64,000 bases of DNA from Leguminivora glycinivorella. Taxonomy: Eukaryota > Arthropoda > Insecta > Lepidoptera > Tortricidae. Positions within the stretch are counted from its first letter, which is position 1, and each line of letters begins with the position of its first letter. The notes under the pieces are model-generated. The model was not told the DNA's origin. It did not search any database and saw nothing but the letters and a program-made list of their open reading frames with translations. Below, piece by piece: positions 1 through 10,898 of this stretch. The stretch covers positions 2,666,001 through 2,730,000 of the forward strand of contig NC_062985.1 of assembly GCF_023078275.1 (NCBI RefSeq), read 5' to 3'. The translations under genes were made by a program, and so were the position numbers.

Positions 1-217
1 ATTTTAAAAGTATCATGTTTCGTTTTTTCACGACTTTTACAAAATCCTTAATTAATTTCCAACACGGAAAATCTCAAAGGATAAAATTACAAAATTACTT
101 ACTGGTAACTTCCGTTATCAACCCTTTCATTGCAATGGATATTTTTGTCAACAAAAGTATAAATTCCCTAGAATTGTGGGGCAGTATTTAAATAGAATAC
201 ATTTTCGAATCGGATAT

Positions 218-345
218 GACGACCGGTCTGGCGCGAAGTGACTCTGCCTGCTAAGCCGCCGCGGTCCTGGGTTTGAATCCCGGTAATTACATTTATGTGT
301 GTGATGAGCACAAAATATAGTTTGTTCCTGAGTCATGTATGTAAG
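218..345 (+). mobile_element. tRNA-headed SINE (family 1), degraded copy
   Basis: The head resembles a tRNA, with an A-box-like stretch and the B-box-like GGGTTTGAATCCCGG. The body follows with the motif GATGAGCACA and then TTGTTCCTGAGTCATG. The same head and body recur at 45,204-45,455 (+), 59,645-59,918 (-) and 63,873-64,000 (+). This copy has more substitutions than the others and is probably the oldest. The tRNA-like part has no convincing cloverleaf, so it is a Pol III SINE promoter and not a tRNA gene. Confidence 0.75.
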
Positions 346-1109
346 TGCATAGGTAGGTATTTGTATATTATACACATCGTTGTCTGAGTACCCACAAGAC
401 AAGTTTTTTTTTATTATAAACTGGCCAGTGATTGACCTTAGTCGCACCTGATGGAAAGTGACGACAAGGCCGAGGTTGTAGCTCACTGGTTCAGTAATAG
501 CCTATTCACTCTTAACTTGAATTCACCCAGATTGTATTCGCCCGGGAATACAGATGAGGAGCGCTGTTCCATTCCTTAGCAGTTATTAGGGAAGAAGAGG
601 CAAACCTCTTCTTGAGCTAATCGTGGAACTCGGTCAATATGTTTAAGATGTTCTATAATATTTATTTATTTAAACACAAAAATGGTGGCATTTTGGCAAA
701 CGTTTGTATTGTATTCCATTCCATACAAGTGAGCAGTCAAAAAGCGTTCATAACAAAAAGCATCTCAAATAATTATATTTCTCATAAATTCCCTAAAAAC
801 TCGTCTCTGCCGCTTACTCACGCTCTGTTTAACAAAGATTCGGGGTGGCCAGTGACGGAGTGAAAAGACCAAAAAGTAATCTTAGCAAATATTGGGTCTT
901 TTATAAAAATATTACTTAGTCTTAAATTAATTGTCTGACCTGTGTGAGCTTAAAGTAACCGAGTGGCATCAGATCGACCAGGAACCCAGGATAGGAGCGA
1001 ATGGCGAAGTCTAGTGTCAAAGATCGGGTCGCTGAGCTAGCGCAGTTAAGAAGTAAGTACGTCTAATTGGCGCTATAACCCTTTGTGGTCTTGGCGTTTT
1101 CCACTATCT
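346..1109. other. Non-genic stretch with degraded LINE tails
   Basis: About 380-650 holds sequence of the kind found at LINE 3' ends, starting with a T-run and followed by a conserved-looking stretch around CACCTGATGGAAAGTGACG. About 930-1,090 has GC-richer sequence reminiscent of an RTE LINE 3' end. No open frame longer than 74 codons was seen and no host gene is recognised. Confidence 0.4.
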
Positions 1110-1345
1110 TCATTCATATTCATTCATTCATATCATTTATTGCATACACATGTGTTTACAATAGGTGTTTTTATAGATTAGGTCACAACATGCACCCGTC
1201 AGGGTATAGCAACATAGAAAACTTACATACTAGATTCATTCATTAACATGCTTATTATTAAGTAAGAATTACATTAATTGCTTATTTCAAATTTAGATAG
1301 CTACTTAAAAATGTCAATTATTCACTACATTATACATAAAACTAA

Positions 1346-4192
1346 TTAATCAAAAATGTCAGTAAAGAATTCATCCACAGAATAATAGCATTTTTGTTGT
1401 AAAAGTGACTTGATGCTTTTATAAAATAATTGAGATGTTTCCTGTGACTTAATATTATTAGGTAACTTATTATAAATTCTTATGGCTGTATATTGAGGGC
1501 TGTTAGATAGCATTTTCATTTTTGAAGGAGGGATTACTAACTGATATTTTTTCCTAGCACTACGAATTTCTGTAAATAGATGTCTATTTTTATATACATA
1601 GAGGGCTAACGTTAAAATGTACTGACATGGTAGTGGTAATATACCGTATTTTTTAAAATGGGGTTTACAGCTATCTGGGCATTGAATTTCGACCATGTTT
1701 CGGACACACTTTTTTTGAGTCATGAATAAATCATGGGCATCTGTGCTGTTGCCCCAAAGCATGATACCGTAACTAAGCAGGGAGTGCGCAAGTGCATGAT
1801 AGGTGGATAGGGCAGTTTGTATATTAGTTGTCTTCCGAAGGTTATATAAGGCGTAAGTGATGCTAGAAATTTTAGATTTGGTCAGTTCTATATGTTTTTT
1901 CCAATTTACATTGCTGTCAATAGTGATTCCCAGCATTTTGAAATGATTGACTTCCTCAATTTTTGTCTTATTAATTAATATGTCAAGATTTAAAGGTTCT
2001 TTAAGTTGGTGGTGAAATTGAATTAATTTAGTCTTAGTTAAGTTGATATTAAGATTCAAAACGTGTAGGCTATTGCTAATTTCGTCGAGGCAGTCTTTGA
2101 TTATTTCGTTATAATTTTCGCTTTTATCAATTTCGAATAGTAACGAGATGTCATCGGCGAATAAAATGTTGTATGTATTGACTAGATTTGGCAGGTCGTT
2201 TATATACACTAAGAATAGCACGCAACCAAGGACACTGCCTTGGGGTATAGAGCCGTGTAGATCTTGTCTCTCTGAACGTGTCTCTGTTATTTCATTTGTG
2301 TTTGTATCGTAGTGTTTAATTTGTACATATTGGGTCCGGTTTTGCAAGTAAGACCTGAACCAATCATGTACTATGCCTCTTATCCCTACGTTATAAAGCT
2401 TGCTGAGTAGAATTTTATGAGATACGCTATCATATGCTTTACTTAAGTCTAGTAAAAGGCCAACAGCATGCTTTTTATTATTCAAAATGTGTAAAACTTC
2501 TTGCATATAGTTAGTCACAGCTAATGAGGTAGAGCGGTCCTTTCTAAACCCATATTGGTTTGTATGTAACACGTTATTCTTTTCTAAAAAGTTGTATAAC
2601 CTTTCACACATCGCTTTTTCATAAATTTTTGATATAGCCGGTAATAAAGCAATAGGACGGTAGTTACAAGGATCCATGACATCTCCTTTTTTAAAAAGTG
2701 GCTTGACTACGGATATTTTTAAATCATCTGGAAAAGTTCCCTCGGCAAAGGATTGATTGATGAGCATGGTGATTGGTGGAGTCAATTCGGTTATACAAGT
2801 TTTTAATAGGGTAATCGGAATTTCATCTATACCTGAGCTGTATTTAGATTTACAGTTTTTAATAATTTTAAAAACTTCCTGCTCGGTAACAGGTCGCAGA
2901 AACATAGATTTTTCTATGACAAGTGTACGTTTTTGTTTAGAATCGGTAACGGGGTTATTACTATAATTGACTGATTTAGTCTCATAAACGCTTGCGAAAT
3001 AATTATTAAGACCATTCGATACATCCTCAGGTGTCTCTAAGATTTCCTTTTTGTAAGGGCATTTAATTTTAATATTATTTTTTGTCACTGTTTTACACTT
3101 CCCGGTTTTTTCATTTACAATTCGCCACATAGTTTTACTTTTATTAACAGATTTTTTCATCTCTTGTATATATTCCGTTTTTTTTGAAAAAAGTATACAT
3201 TTTTTCAAAATTTTACTGTAGGAGTTATAGAATGCTTTTAGTATGCTGATGCCGTCTGTTTTATTATTGTTGGTATGTATTCGCAGTAATCTTTTATGTT
3301 GACAAGAAATGCGTAAACCTTTTGTCAGCCATTTTTTTTTCTTACTTGTTCTAATATCGACATACTTTAGAGGAATTGTCTCATTAAGGATTTCGGTTAA
3401 AACATTTTGGAATGCCTTGTAGTTAGTATTTGCATCGTTATGTATTAAGATACTACTCCAATCCATACATTTAACAGTTTCCTTAAACGCTAGCTGATTT
3501 AACGGGTTGTAGACTCGTTTTAAGTATTTCCAGTTAGAATTTTTGAAAACTTTATTACTAGGATTTACTTTAAAACTGTACACGATGCCTTTGTGATCTG
3601 ATATTCCAAACTCCGCAACGTCAAGGGCAAATACTTTTTCGTTACTAAAAACCAAGTCTATGCATGTTTCCGAACGGGCAGCCACTCTGGTTGGCTCTTT
3701 TACAATTTGGGATAAGTTCGTTGTTAGCATTAAATCCAAGAGACGGTTGCTTTGCTTGTTTTTTTGCATCACGTCTATATTAAAATCACCTCCAAGTATG
3801 ATATGTTTACTATGTGCTTTAGTCTTGATTATCTCAAGTATTTTCTCTAAACAAACATAAAAATGCTCTATATCACGATTTGGTCTGTATAGACAGATCA
3901 AAATAACATTTAGTTGCGGTATAAATACAGAACAGCATTCAATAACACACTCTAATGATAAAGCTACAATTTCTTTACTTTCTATGTACTCTATGCCGTC
4001 CTTAAGTAATATCGCCACGCCTCCGCCGCTATGCTCCTGACGATTGAACGCTGCAGCTACTGTATAGCCCGGGATTCGGACTACATCCGCTTGCGACTTG
4101 TGAATCCAGGTTTCGGTCAGACACAGTGCGTCATAAGGGTGGTCCGCTAGGAAGCTTTCAAGATGGTCAACTTTATTTTTAAGACTCTGCAT
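1346..4192 (-). CDS. LINE ORF2: apurinic-type endonuclease and reverse transcriptase, 948 aa
   Basis: This is the replication enzyme of the LINE: it nicks target DNA and copies the element RNA there. The N-terminal third is an exonuclease-endonuclease-phosphatase domain with LCLTETW, GGDFNID, CIDLVFSN and GISDHKG. The RT core follows in order: NYRPIALLPAISKIYEKAM, NQYGFRKDRST, LLLDLSKAYDSVSH, SIPQGSVLGCVLF and the catalytic FADD (ILFADDISLLFE), then a LGITID thumb motif. The frame is open upstream of the ATG (LFQN before MQSLKNK), so conserved domain sequence starts 5' of this start codon, inside the end of ORF1. There is no internal stop. Clade assignment within the Jockey superfamily is uncertain. 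Confidence 0.9.
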   Translation of the reverse strand: MQSLKNKVDHLESFLADHPYDALCLTETWIHKSQADVVRIPGYTVAAAFNRQEHSGGGVAILLKDGIEYIESKEIVALSLECVIECCSVFIPQLNVILICLYRPNRDIEHFYVCLEKILEIIKTKAHSKHIILGGDFNIDVMQKNKQSNRLLDLMLTTNLSQIVKEPTRVAARSETCIDLVFSNEKVFALDVAEFGISDHKGIVYSFKVNPSNKVFKNSNWKYLKRVYNPLNQLAFKETVKCMDWSSILIHNDANTNYKAFQNVLTEILNETIPLKYVDIRTSKKKKWLTKGLRISCQHKRLLRIHTNNNKTDGISILKAFYNSYSKILKKCILFSKKTEYIQEMKKSVNKSKTMWRIVNEKTGKCKTVTKNNIKIKCPYKKEILETPEDVSNGLNNYFASVYETKSVNYSNNPVTDSKQKRTLVIEKSMFLRPVTEQEVFKIIKNCKSKYSSGIDEIPITLLKTCITELTPPITMLINQSFAEGTFPDDLKISVVKPLFKKGDVMDPCNYRPIALLPAISKIYEKAMCERLYNFLEKNNVLHTNQYGFRKDRSTSLAVTNYMQEVLHILNNKKHAVGLLLDLSKAYDSVSHKILLSKLYNVGIRGIVHDWFRSYLQNRTQYVQIKHYDTNTNEITETRSERQDLHGSIPQGSVLGCVLFLVYINDLPNLVNTYNILFADDISLLFEIDKSENYNEIIKDCLDEISNSLHVLNLNINLTKTKLIQFHHQLKEPLNLDILINKTKIEEVNHFKMLGITIDSNVNWKKHIELTKSKISSITYALYNLRKTTNIQTALSTYHALAHSLLSYGIMLWGNSTDAHDLFMTQKKCVRNMVEIQCPDSCKPHFKKYGILPLPCQYILTLALYVYKNRHLFTEIRSARKKYQLVIPPSKMKMLSNSPQYTAIRIYNKLPNNIKSQETSQLFYKSIKSLLQQKCYYSVDEFFTDIFD

Positions 4193-5324
4193 GTTTTGAA
4201 AGAGGACCTCGAAAGGAATGATTTAAGTTATGATTCAAGTCTTTTTGGTGTTCCGGTGTTATTTCGCTTTCGTCTTTGCTGGTAGAGGAGCTTGTTGAGG
4301 CGATGCTGGTTTCTTCTGGTGCGTTAATACTAACCGTAGTCTGGGCAGTAGCGCTAACGTTATTGGGGCACAGAGTAGAGCCCCGTTCGACCTGTGTACA
4401 CATTTTTCTTTCAGTTTCGGTTTGAACGTGGTGTTCTACTCCGTTTATGAATAATTTGTTATTCCGTAAGATGGCGTGATGTCCATTTTGACGTGCGTTT
4501 ATTAATGATTGCCGCAGCTTTTTTCTTTTTTCCAGCTCATCTCGGTCCAAAATATCGGACACAGCATAACCTGTGTATTTAAAATGATACGCGTTTTCGA
4601 GTACATATTTTTTCATTCTTGCACTAATTACCTCGATGATTATAGGGCGCCGATTTCCTTTTTTACCTATCCTTGTCACGGATTCGATAAACCCGTTTAT
4701 CTCTATGTTTAGTATGTCGCTGAACATGTTGCTAATACGAGGATATAACGATCCCTCTGTTTCATTGTAGTATTCGTCTAACCCGTAGAGCACAAACTTT
4801 TTTTGGTAATTTTCGGTATTAATACTCTCTATTTTTCGTGGGTTGGAGAGTAGAGCATTTAATTCTGATTTAATGTTTTTATTTTCTAATTCCAAGGCTT
4901 CAATTTTTTTAGTGGTATCATAAAGTTGCTTAGCCAAGTTTTCTTGTTGAGAAATTATGGTAGAATTCGTTCTTTCCATAGCGTCTTGTTTCATCTTAAA
5001 GTTCCGTAATCTGGTGTCGATTTCAGACTGCATTATCTTTTTCAGGTCAATTATAATATTTCTATTGTATTTTTCTAACTTAGATTCCATCATTGCTCCA
5101 ATCTGTTCTAAGGTAATGCAGGGGGTTGAATAGTGGGCCGGTTCGGTGCGGCTCACTTCGGCGGGGTTAATTCGGGTGTCGCCCACTACACTGCCGATGT
5201 CGCTGAGCACAGATGGCATCTCATCAGTTGACATGGCTGTGTTGTCAAATGTATCCGAGGTGCTTGTCATGTCTACATCTACAACATTTGGCATGTTTTC
5301 GTTATTTTGGACTGCATACCTCAT
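4179..5324 (-). CDS. LINE ORF1: coiled-coil RNA-binding protein, L1-ORF1p-like, 381 aa
   Basis: This is the presumed RNA chaperone that packages element RNA. Residues 1-70 are acidic and low in order. Residues about 75-160 form a coiled coil (heptads through MMESKLEKYNRN and KKIEALELENKN). Residues about 174-260 (KKFVLYGLDEYY to GYAVSDIL) and 261-300 (RDELEKRKKLRQ, ARQNGHHAILRNNKLFING) match the RRM-like and C-terminal domains of L1-type ORF1 proteins. There are no CCHC zinc knuckles, unlike classic Jockey gag proteins. The stop codon overlaps the ORF2 start (ATG at 4,192, TAA ending at 4,179), so ORF2 may be made by reinitiation. Confidence 0.8.
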   Translation of the reverse strand: MRYAVQNNENMPNVVDVDMTSTSDTFDNTAMSTDEMPSVLSDIGSVVGDTRINPAEVSRTEPAHYSTPCITLEQIGAMMESKLEKYNRNIIIDLKKIMQSEIDTRLRNFKMKQDAMERTNSTIISQQENLAKQLYDTTKKIEALELENKNIKSELNALLSNPRKIESINTENYQKKFVLYGLDEYYNETEGSLYPRISNMFSDILNIEINGFIESVTRIGKKGNRRPIIIEVISARMKKYVLENAYHFKYTGYAVSDILDRDELEKRKKLRQSLINARQNGHHAILRNNKLFINGVEHHVQTETERKMCTQVERGSTLCPNNVSATAQTTVSINAPEETSIASTSSSTSKDESEITPEHQKDLNHNLNHSFRGPLSKHAES

Positions 5325-5400
5325 CCCCGCGGGCGACGCGGGGGTGTTGTCGTTTCTGAAACGACGAGTGACTAATTCGCAGGAAGGACAAGTCCATGCC

Positions 5401-5779
5401 GTTATTAAAATGTGTTGATGTTCTCGGAAGTTCCTTCTTCCTCCTAGTTGTCACAATCCCTGGCAACCTTTCTCCAGTTGGTATATTTCCTCATTCTCCC
5501 AAGAACCTCTTCCACATTGCCAAACCACCATTTCCAAGGTTAACATCTAGGCGTTTTAGAAATATTTTATACAGATAAATACAGAGAGACGTGACTCTTC
5601 CATGGATTTTCATTTTGTTCTATATGCGGTGGTTCTGTGCCAGGTTGGCTTTGCCGTCTTTTAAAATTCGTCCAACCACCTAGCTCGTGATGTTCCGTCA
5701 GTTTCTGGCAATATGTGAGCCTCTTAAAGATTTTACCAAGTGCGTTCGTACCACCCTTCGAAGGGTAGCTACCAACAGC
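5401..5779. other. Unresolved non-genic stretch
   Basis: This lies between the presumed 5' end of the minus-strand LINE and the RTE remnant. Part of it may be LINE 5' UTR or upstream RTE sequence. Small ORFs here have no recognisable domain. Confidence 0.3.
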
Positions 5780-5995
5780 GCCAGTATCGCATTTGAGTGG
5801 TGGCTTCAAAGAGGAAAGCGAGTTCGCAAACGCCCCGTACACACCTGGAGGCGGAGCGTAGAGAACGAGCTGCGGGATTCGGACTTGGCGGCAACGAGGC
5901 CAAGGCGGTGGCTCAAGATAGAAAGGCGTCGAAGGATCTTGTGGGCCCCGAGGCCCTATGCACAAATGTAGGCCCTTAGGTGCAACAACAACAAG
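5780..5995 (+). mobile_element. RTE-type LINE, 3' end remnant
   Basis: Two overlapping plus-strand frames together read like the C-terminus of an RTE endonuclease-reverse transcriptase. One frame gives RPVHTWRRSVENEL and the other gives NEAKAVAQDRK followed by GPEALCTN. The change of frame near 5,870-5,890 and near 5,940 shows indels, so the fragment is dead. It ends at a short CAA-type repeat (CAACAACAAC, about 5,980). Confidence 0.65.
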
Positions 5996-6229
5996 TGCGT
6001 GCTAATAAGGATGAACTACTGTGTACAAACCTACTCTGCCCCCACTGACGAAATTTAATAACACGGGTGAAGGATTCTGTTTGCGGCTATAATTTTTGCT
6101 CCAGCGACTTGCACGCTTAATAAATGTTATTGGTATATTCTTGGTCCTTATGAAATTTTGATATTAAAAGGGCCAGTGGTTCGCTTCAAAGGGGTAATTT
6201 AATTAGGTTATGGGATTTGAAAGGAAAAA

Positions 6230-6545
6230 AAGCACTGGTGGCCCAGCGGTAGGAGCGTGCGACTTTCGATTCGGAGGTCGCGGGTTCGAACCCGGCTCGT
6301 ACCAATGAGTTTTTCTGAACTTATGTGCGAAATGTCATTTGATATTATCCAGTCGCTTTGGGTGAAGGAAAACATCGTGAGGAAACCGGACTAATTGCAA
6401 TAAGGCCTAGTTACCCTTCGGGTTGGAAGGTCAGATGGCACTTTCGTAAACACTAGTGCATATGCCAAATCTTGGGATTAGTTGTGAAAGCGAACCCTAG
6501 GCTCCCATGAGCCGCGGTGAATGCCGGGATAACGCAAGGAAGATG
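6230..6545 (+). mobile_element. tRNA-headed SINE (family 2)
   Basis: The head contains GGTGGCCCAGCGGTAGG (A-box-like) and GCGGGTTCGAACCCGG (B box in a T-arm-like hairpin). The body runs on to GAAGGAAAACATCGTGAGG and ends near GCCGGGATAACGCAAGGA. A second, interrupted copy lies at 46,357-46,956 and a 5'-truncated copy at 46,974-47,069 (-). Confidence 0.8.
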
Positions 6546-7057
6546 GATGGTTTGAAAGGAAATGAAGATGGTGTTTTATTGGCATGTGTTTTTTGTGGCT
6601 TTACTTGCTCGCATGTGTCTACAGTCGCCATCAGATATAGCGGAGCGGTCAAGTTGCTCAAAAATATCTGAACACGATTATATTTAACCACGAAAAAAAA
6701 AAGTAAATATTTGACCACAAATGCTACAAGTGTTCGAAACGTCGGGATCGGGATGAATTGTAAATTCATTATACGCGATTTAATCCGTTTCCATAGTTTT
6801 ATTTCATGAGTAATTATCGCGGTAACCGAAGACAGTATTACAGTCAAGGCGATGTCCAGGCCCCGTAGCCAAATGGCATTTCTACGACGCGAAACGAAAA
6901 CGAAACGCCGCGAAAGGAGCGATAGAGATAGATAATTACGAGCGTTTCGTTTCGTGAGCGTTTGTTGAACGTTTGTGCATTCGGCTACGCACGCAGATAG
7001 TTTTGCGCGCCCTGTATGTAAAACATACATTAATTCGATGTATTTTCTTCCTCATTG
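6546..7057. other. Repeat-derived stretch
   Basis: Positions about 6,700-6,830 (minus sense) match about 36,960-37,080 (plus sense), including TGAATTTACTATTCATCCC-like and GTTTCGAACACTT-like blocks, so this is a dispersed repeat. A 177-codon frame crosses the SINE end, this repeat and GC-rich palindromic sequence, and is not a credible gene. Confidence 0.5.
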
Positions 7058-7059
7058 TA

Positions 7060-7188
7060 CAGTCAACAACACAGGTGTGAATATAGACAAAGTGCCAAAA
7101 GTATGTATACACACCTTTATGTACAGGGAATAAAGTTTAGTTTATATTTTTGGCACTATGTCTGTATTCACAGGTGTGTTGTTGACTG
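7060..7188. mobile_element. TA-flanked MITE with about 40-bp TIRs
   Basis: Terminal inverted repeats begin CAGTCAACAACACAGGTGTG and enclose a short centre. Both ends are flanked by TA. The CAGT start and TA duplication are the usual signs of Tc1/mariner-derived MITEs. No coding sequence. Confidence 0.8.
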
Positions 7189-7407
7189 TACTTTGTCAAG
7201 CATAAACTCCCTGGGTGTATGATTCCCAAAGACAGACAGACGGAGATTGGAATCCAACATGTTTCGGTAGTTATTAATGCACAATGCTTTTCGACCTTTT
7301 TTGGTAACTAAGCCTAATGTTGAGTAAAGCACAGACATATTTACGAAGACATCGTAGGTATAATGATCGCGTTTTACAACTACACGGTGAATCTGAGCAA
7401 CCTTTTT

Positions 7408-7942
7408 AGGGTTCCGTAGTCAACTAGGAACCCTTATAGTTTCGCCATGTCTGTCTGTCCGTCCGTCCGTCCGCGGTTAATCTCAGTAACCGTAAGCACT
7501 AAAAAGCTGAAATTTGGTACCAGTATGTATATCAATCACGCCAACAAAGTGCAAAAATAAAAAATGGAAAAAAATGTTTTATTAGGGTACCCCCCCTACA
7601 TGTAAAGTGGGGGCTGATATTTTTTTCCCTCCAACCCCAACGTGTGATATATTGTTGGATAGGTATTTAAAAATGAATAAGGGTTTACTAAGATCGTTTT
7701 TTGATATTATCAATATTTTCTGAAATAATCGCTCCTAAAGGAAAAAAAAGTGCGTCCCCCCCCTCTAACTTTTAAACCACATGTTTAAAAAATATGAAAA
7801 AAATCACAAAAGTAGGACTTTATAAAGACTTTCTAGGAAAATTGTTTTGAACTTGATAGGTTCAGTAGTTTTTGAGAAAAATACAGAAAACTACGGAACC
7901 CTACACTGAGCGTGGCCCGACACGCTCTTGGCCGGTTTTTTT
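7408..7942. mobile_element. Dispersed repeat with internal GTCC microsatellite, copy 1
   Basis: This is one of three long copies in the window (also 14,969-15,537 and 42,256-42,785). It begins AGGGTTCCGTAGTCAAC, has a GTCC run (4 units here), a CCCCCCTACATGTAAAGTGG block, and ends CTACGGAACCCTA, followed by a hairpin GAGCGTG-GCCCGA-CACGCTC and GGCCGG plus a T-run. The start and the CTACGGAACCCTA block are inverted repeats of each other. T-runs flank both ends, so the opposite orientation would carry an A-rich 3' tail. No coding capacity; class unknown to me. Confidence 0.75.
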
Positions 7943-8009
7943 AATGTTTGCATGTTAATATAGAAATTTAATGTAATTGGTATGCGTATACCCAATTTCA
8001 AAATTGTAC

Positions 8010-10372
8010 TTTGTATTTATTTATTTAAACTTTATTGCACAACTAAAGAAACATGTACAAATGGCGGACTTAATGCCAAAAGGCATTCTCTACCAGTCAA
8101 CCATTGGGTAAAACAGAGACATATATGTTGGCGCAGGAGAAATAATAGCTAAGAGAGACAAATATAATCGTGACATCAAACATAAATTTACTAAACTCAG
8201 GTTGAATACTAATACTTATATAAATTTATATAAAGATAGACTAATATATATAATTACATATATATGATGGTGAACATTATTCGAATTCTTCTGCCAGAAG
8301 ATGCTTGCGGAGCAGTCGTTTGAAAACGAGTTTGCTTGGGGCTTGTCGAATAGAGAGAGGGAGAGAATTCCAAAGACGGATCGCCTCGACGGCGAAGGAG
8401 TTAGAGACGAAACCAGAACGGTGAGAAGGAATGGAGAGTTTGAGAGAGCGGGAGGAACGTAGTTCACAGCCTGGACGGGGGGTAATGAAAGTGAATTTAC
8501 ATTTCAGATAACTGGGAGAGTAGGGCTTGAACAAAATGGAGAATAACATGCTCAGGATTCTAAAAGACCTGCGACGACGAATGGAGAGCCAATTTAACTG
8601 GCGACGATAAGAAGAAATGTGGTCGTATTTGCGTAGGCCGAAGATAAATCGAATGCCATTGTTAATAAGACGGTCAAGTTTGTTGAGATGCTCCTGTGAG
8701 ATATTGGTCATGCACGCGTCTGCATAGTCAATGACTGGTAAGATTAGCGCTTGCACGAGTAATTTCTTAGTACCGACTGGGAGAAAATTCTTAAATTTAT
8801 AAAGATAACGGAGCGTTCCACACACCTTACGACTGACTTCAGATACCTGGTCATTCCAAGTAAGGCTTGAGTCTAAAACAAGGCCGAGATCTTTCACTTG
8901 CTTAGATATTGGAATGACGGTGCCATCAAACAGGATCGGTGCAACGGCAACAGCACCGAGCTTTACCAGCTGATGTTGGCTTCCTAAAACAATAGCCTGA
9001 CATTTCGCTGGATTGACGCTGATACCGAAGCTACTGGACCATTCAGCTATGTGATCCAGGTCGTCATTAATCCGCGAAATGGCAGAGTCTATGTCTTCTA
9101 CAGGAGCTTGAGTGTACAGCTGCAGGTCATCTGCATACAAGTAGTAAGAGCTACGGATTTTGGAGGTGATTTGATCAATGAAGACGGAGAATAAAAGAGG
9201 AGAAAGAATCCCACCTTGTGATACTCCAGTGTTCAGATCACACCAGGCAGATAAGGAACAACTGGATTTGACTGCCTGAGCACGGTCAGCAAGGTAGAAC
9301 ACAAACCACTCAGTCGATTTTGGCGAGACTTTCAGATGAGAAAGAATCGCAACAAGTAAGTCATGATCCACCGCATTGAACGCATTGGAAAAATCAATGA
9401 GCACCAACACCGTTACTCTAGAATTTTCCATGCCGTTTCTTACATCTTCAACCACATTGAGAAGTGCGGTGGTGGTGCTGTGACCAGATCGAAATCCCGA
9501 TTGAAAAGAAGAGAGCAGGTTGTTACTGTGAATAAATTTAGAAATTTGACTATGAGCTGCTGCCTCAACAATTTTTGATAGAAAAGGTAGAATGGAGATA
9601 GGCCGAAAATGATTGACTGAACTAGGGTTAGATAATTTAGGTAGTGGAATGACAAAGGCCCTCCGCCAGCATGAAGGAAAGACCCCAGAGAGCAGAGAAG
9701 TGTTGACAATATGTGTGAGAATAGGCAAAATGCAGTCGAGAGTAAGGGTGATCATGACTCTACTCACATTATCGTGTCCAACCGCTTTAGACCTAACCGA
9801 CATAACTATCTTTTTGATCTCATCTTCAGTGACAGAGGTGAATGTAAAAGTGTCAACATTTGGGAAAGGTAAAGATGCGATATAACACAAGGTTTTGAAT
9901 TTTATTAAAGAATTGAGAACGGGTGTCTGAGAAAAATGTAAATTTAAATGATCAAGAGAAAAAGGAAGTGAGTCGACATCGGCCTTGGTTTTACCAATTC
10001 CGAGTGACCGGAGAAATTTCCATGTGTCCGCGGGTGAAGAAGTCGTAATGTTGTCGTGTATGTAACGTCGTTTCGCCGCTCTTACCACCTGGTTACAGCG
10101 ATTTCTGGCGACTTTAAAAAGCCGCCAGTTTTCGTCACACCGATTCCGCTTGTAAGCGCGGAACGCTCTGTCCCTCCTCATCATCGCCTTACGCACGTCA
10201 CTAGATATCCAGGGAGCTGGTGGCCTCTTTAGCCTAACTGGTCGAACCGGAGCATGATCATCAAACAGTTTCAGAAGAACAGAGTTAAAGTGAGAGACTT
10301 TATCATCAACAGTTTGTGCCAGCAATGTGCCCGACCAGTCAGCCACAGTGGCATCCTCCTTAAGTTTTTGAA
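8010..10372 (-). mobile_element. Jockey-superfamily LINE, 5'-truncated
   Basis: The 3' end on the minus strand has GCATTAAGTCCGCCATTTG-like sequence, then GCAATAAAGTTT and an AAAT-type tail (8,010-8,045). The coding region is cut off at about 10,372, where flanking DNA with TG-repeats starts. Truncation at the 5' end is the normal result of incomplete target-primed reverse transcription. A decayed 3' end of the same family lies at 20,455-20,545. Confidence 0.85.
8277..10365 (-). pseudogene. Reverse transcriptase ORF, 5'-truncated, lacks endonuclease
   Basis: The frame is open for about 690 codons with no stop but has no authentic start: GTG at 10,346 is internal and coding sequence continues upstream (KLKEDATV) to the truncation point. 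RT motifs in order are HFRPISILPFLSKIVE, FQSGFRSGHSTTTAL, VLIDFSNAFNAVDHD, GVSQGGILSPLLFS, the catalytic YADD (YLYADDLQLY), GISVNPAKC and KDLGLVLDSSLTW. The C-terminus is typical for the superfamily (FAVEAIRLWNSLP). The whole N-terminal endonuclease is missing, so the copy cannot move on its own. The open frame suggests a recent insertion. Confidence 0.85.
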
Positions 10373-10898
10373 TATTAATGTATTTGTGTGTGTGTATTAA
10401 TGTATTAATGTATTTGTATGCCTATCGGCGAAGCATAGCGCTCTGACAGAATTTTGTACCAACATTGTTACCTATGTTTACAAACAAATAAATCGTTTAA
10501 ATCGTTTAAACCTGACAAAAACAGCGTATTCCTGATCCCATTCCCTTCCCTAAAATGTCATGTAAACAAGCTTTTCTGGATTTCGCCTAGTTTTATATTT
10601 TGATTCTTACTCAGTATAAAAGGAATTTCAACGGCATTGATGTCATTATGGCAATTCTCACTCACTCTCAATCACTATATTTTAGATGTCAAAAAGCCAC
10701 AAGTGAAACCTTTAAAAAATAAGGTTTTTTTTTAAAAAAAAAAGGAACGTTAATAGTCATTTAAAGTGCCATTTTCATGAAACACTTTTACTATTCATGT
10801 GTATATTAAATAAATATGGCGCATTTTATTTTATTTTATTGGATATTAGGTACTAATAAATATTCCTTTTAAGATTTGGCTATAAGAATCTAAACAAA

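Larger units (their letters stand above)
1110..5400 (-). mobile_element. Two-ORF non-LTR retrotransposon (Jockey/CR1-like), both ORFs open
   Basis: This minus-strand LINE carries an RNA-binding ORF1 (4,179-5,324) and an endonuclease-reverse transcriptase ORF2 (1,346-4,192), overlapping by 14 nt. The 3' UTR is about 235 nt. It ends in an AATAAA-containing stretch followed by a short TGAA-type simple repeat (1,109-1,140), a tail type used by several LINE clades instead of poly(A). The 5' end is not defined by a target-site duplication that I could find; the limit near 5,400 is an estimate. Since neither ORF has a stop or frameshift, the copy is young and might be competent. Confidence 0.85.

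Noticed and set aside
6497..7030. 177-codon minus-strand frame
   Set aside because: It crosses the end of a SINE, a dispersed repeat also found at 36,960-37,080 and palindromic GC-rich sequence. No domain, no promoter, and composition follows the repeats.
7408..7942. Helitron interpretation of the GTTCCGTAG repeat because of its terminal hairpin
   Set aside because: There is no CTRR end after the hairpin and no A|T target rule; T-runs at both flanks fit a retroposon in the other orientation at least as well.
10344..10346. GTG at 10,346 as a start for the 8.3-10.3 kb RT
   Set aside because: Coding sequence continues upstream of it to the truncation point, and the endonuclease domain is missing, so this is an internal codon of a truncated LINE.
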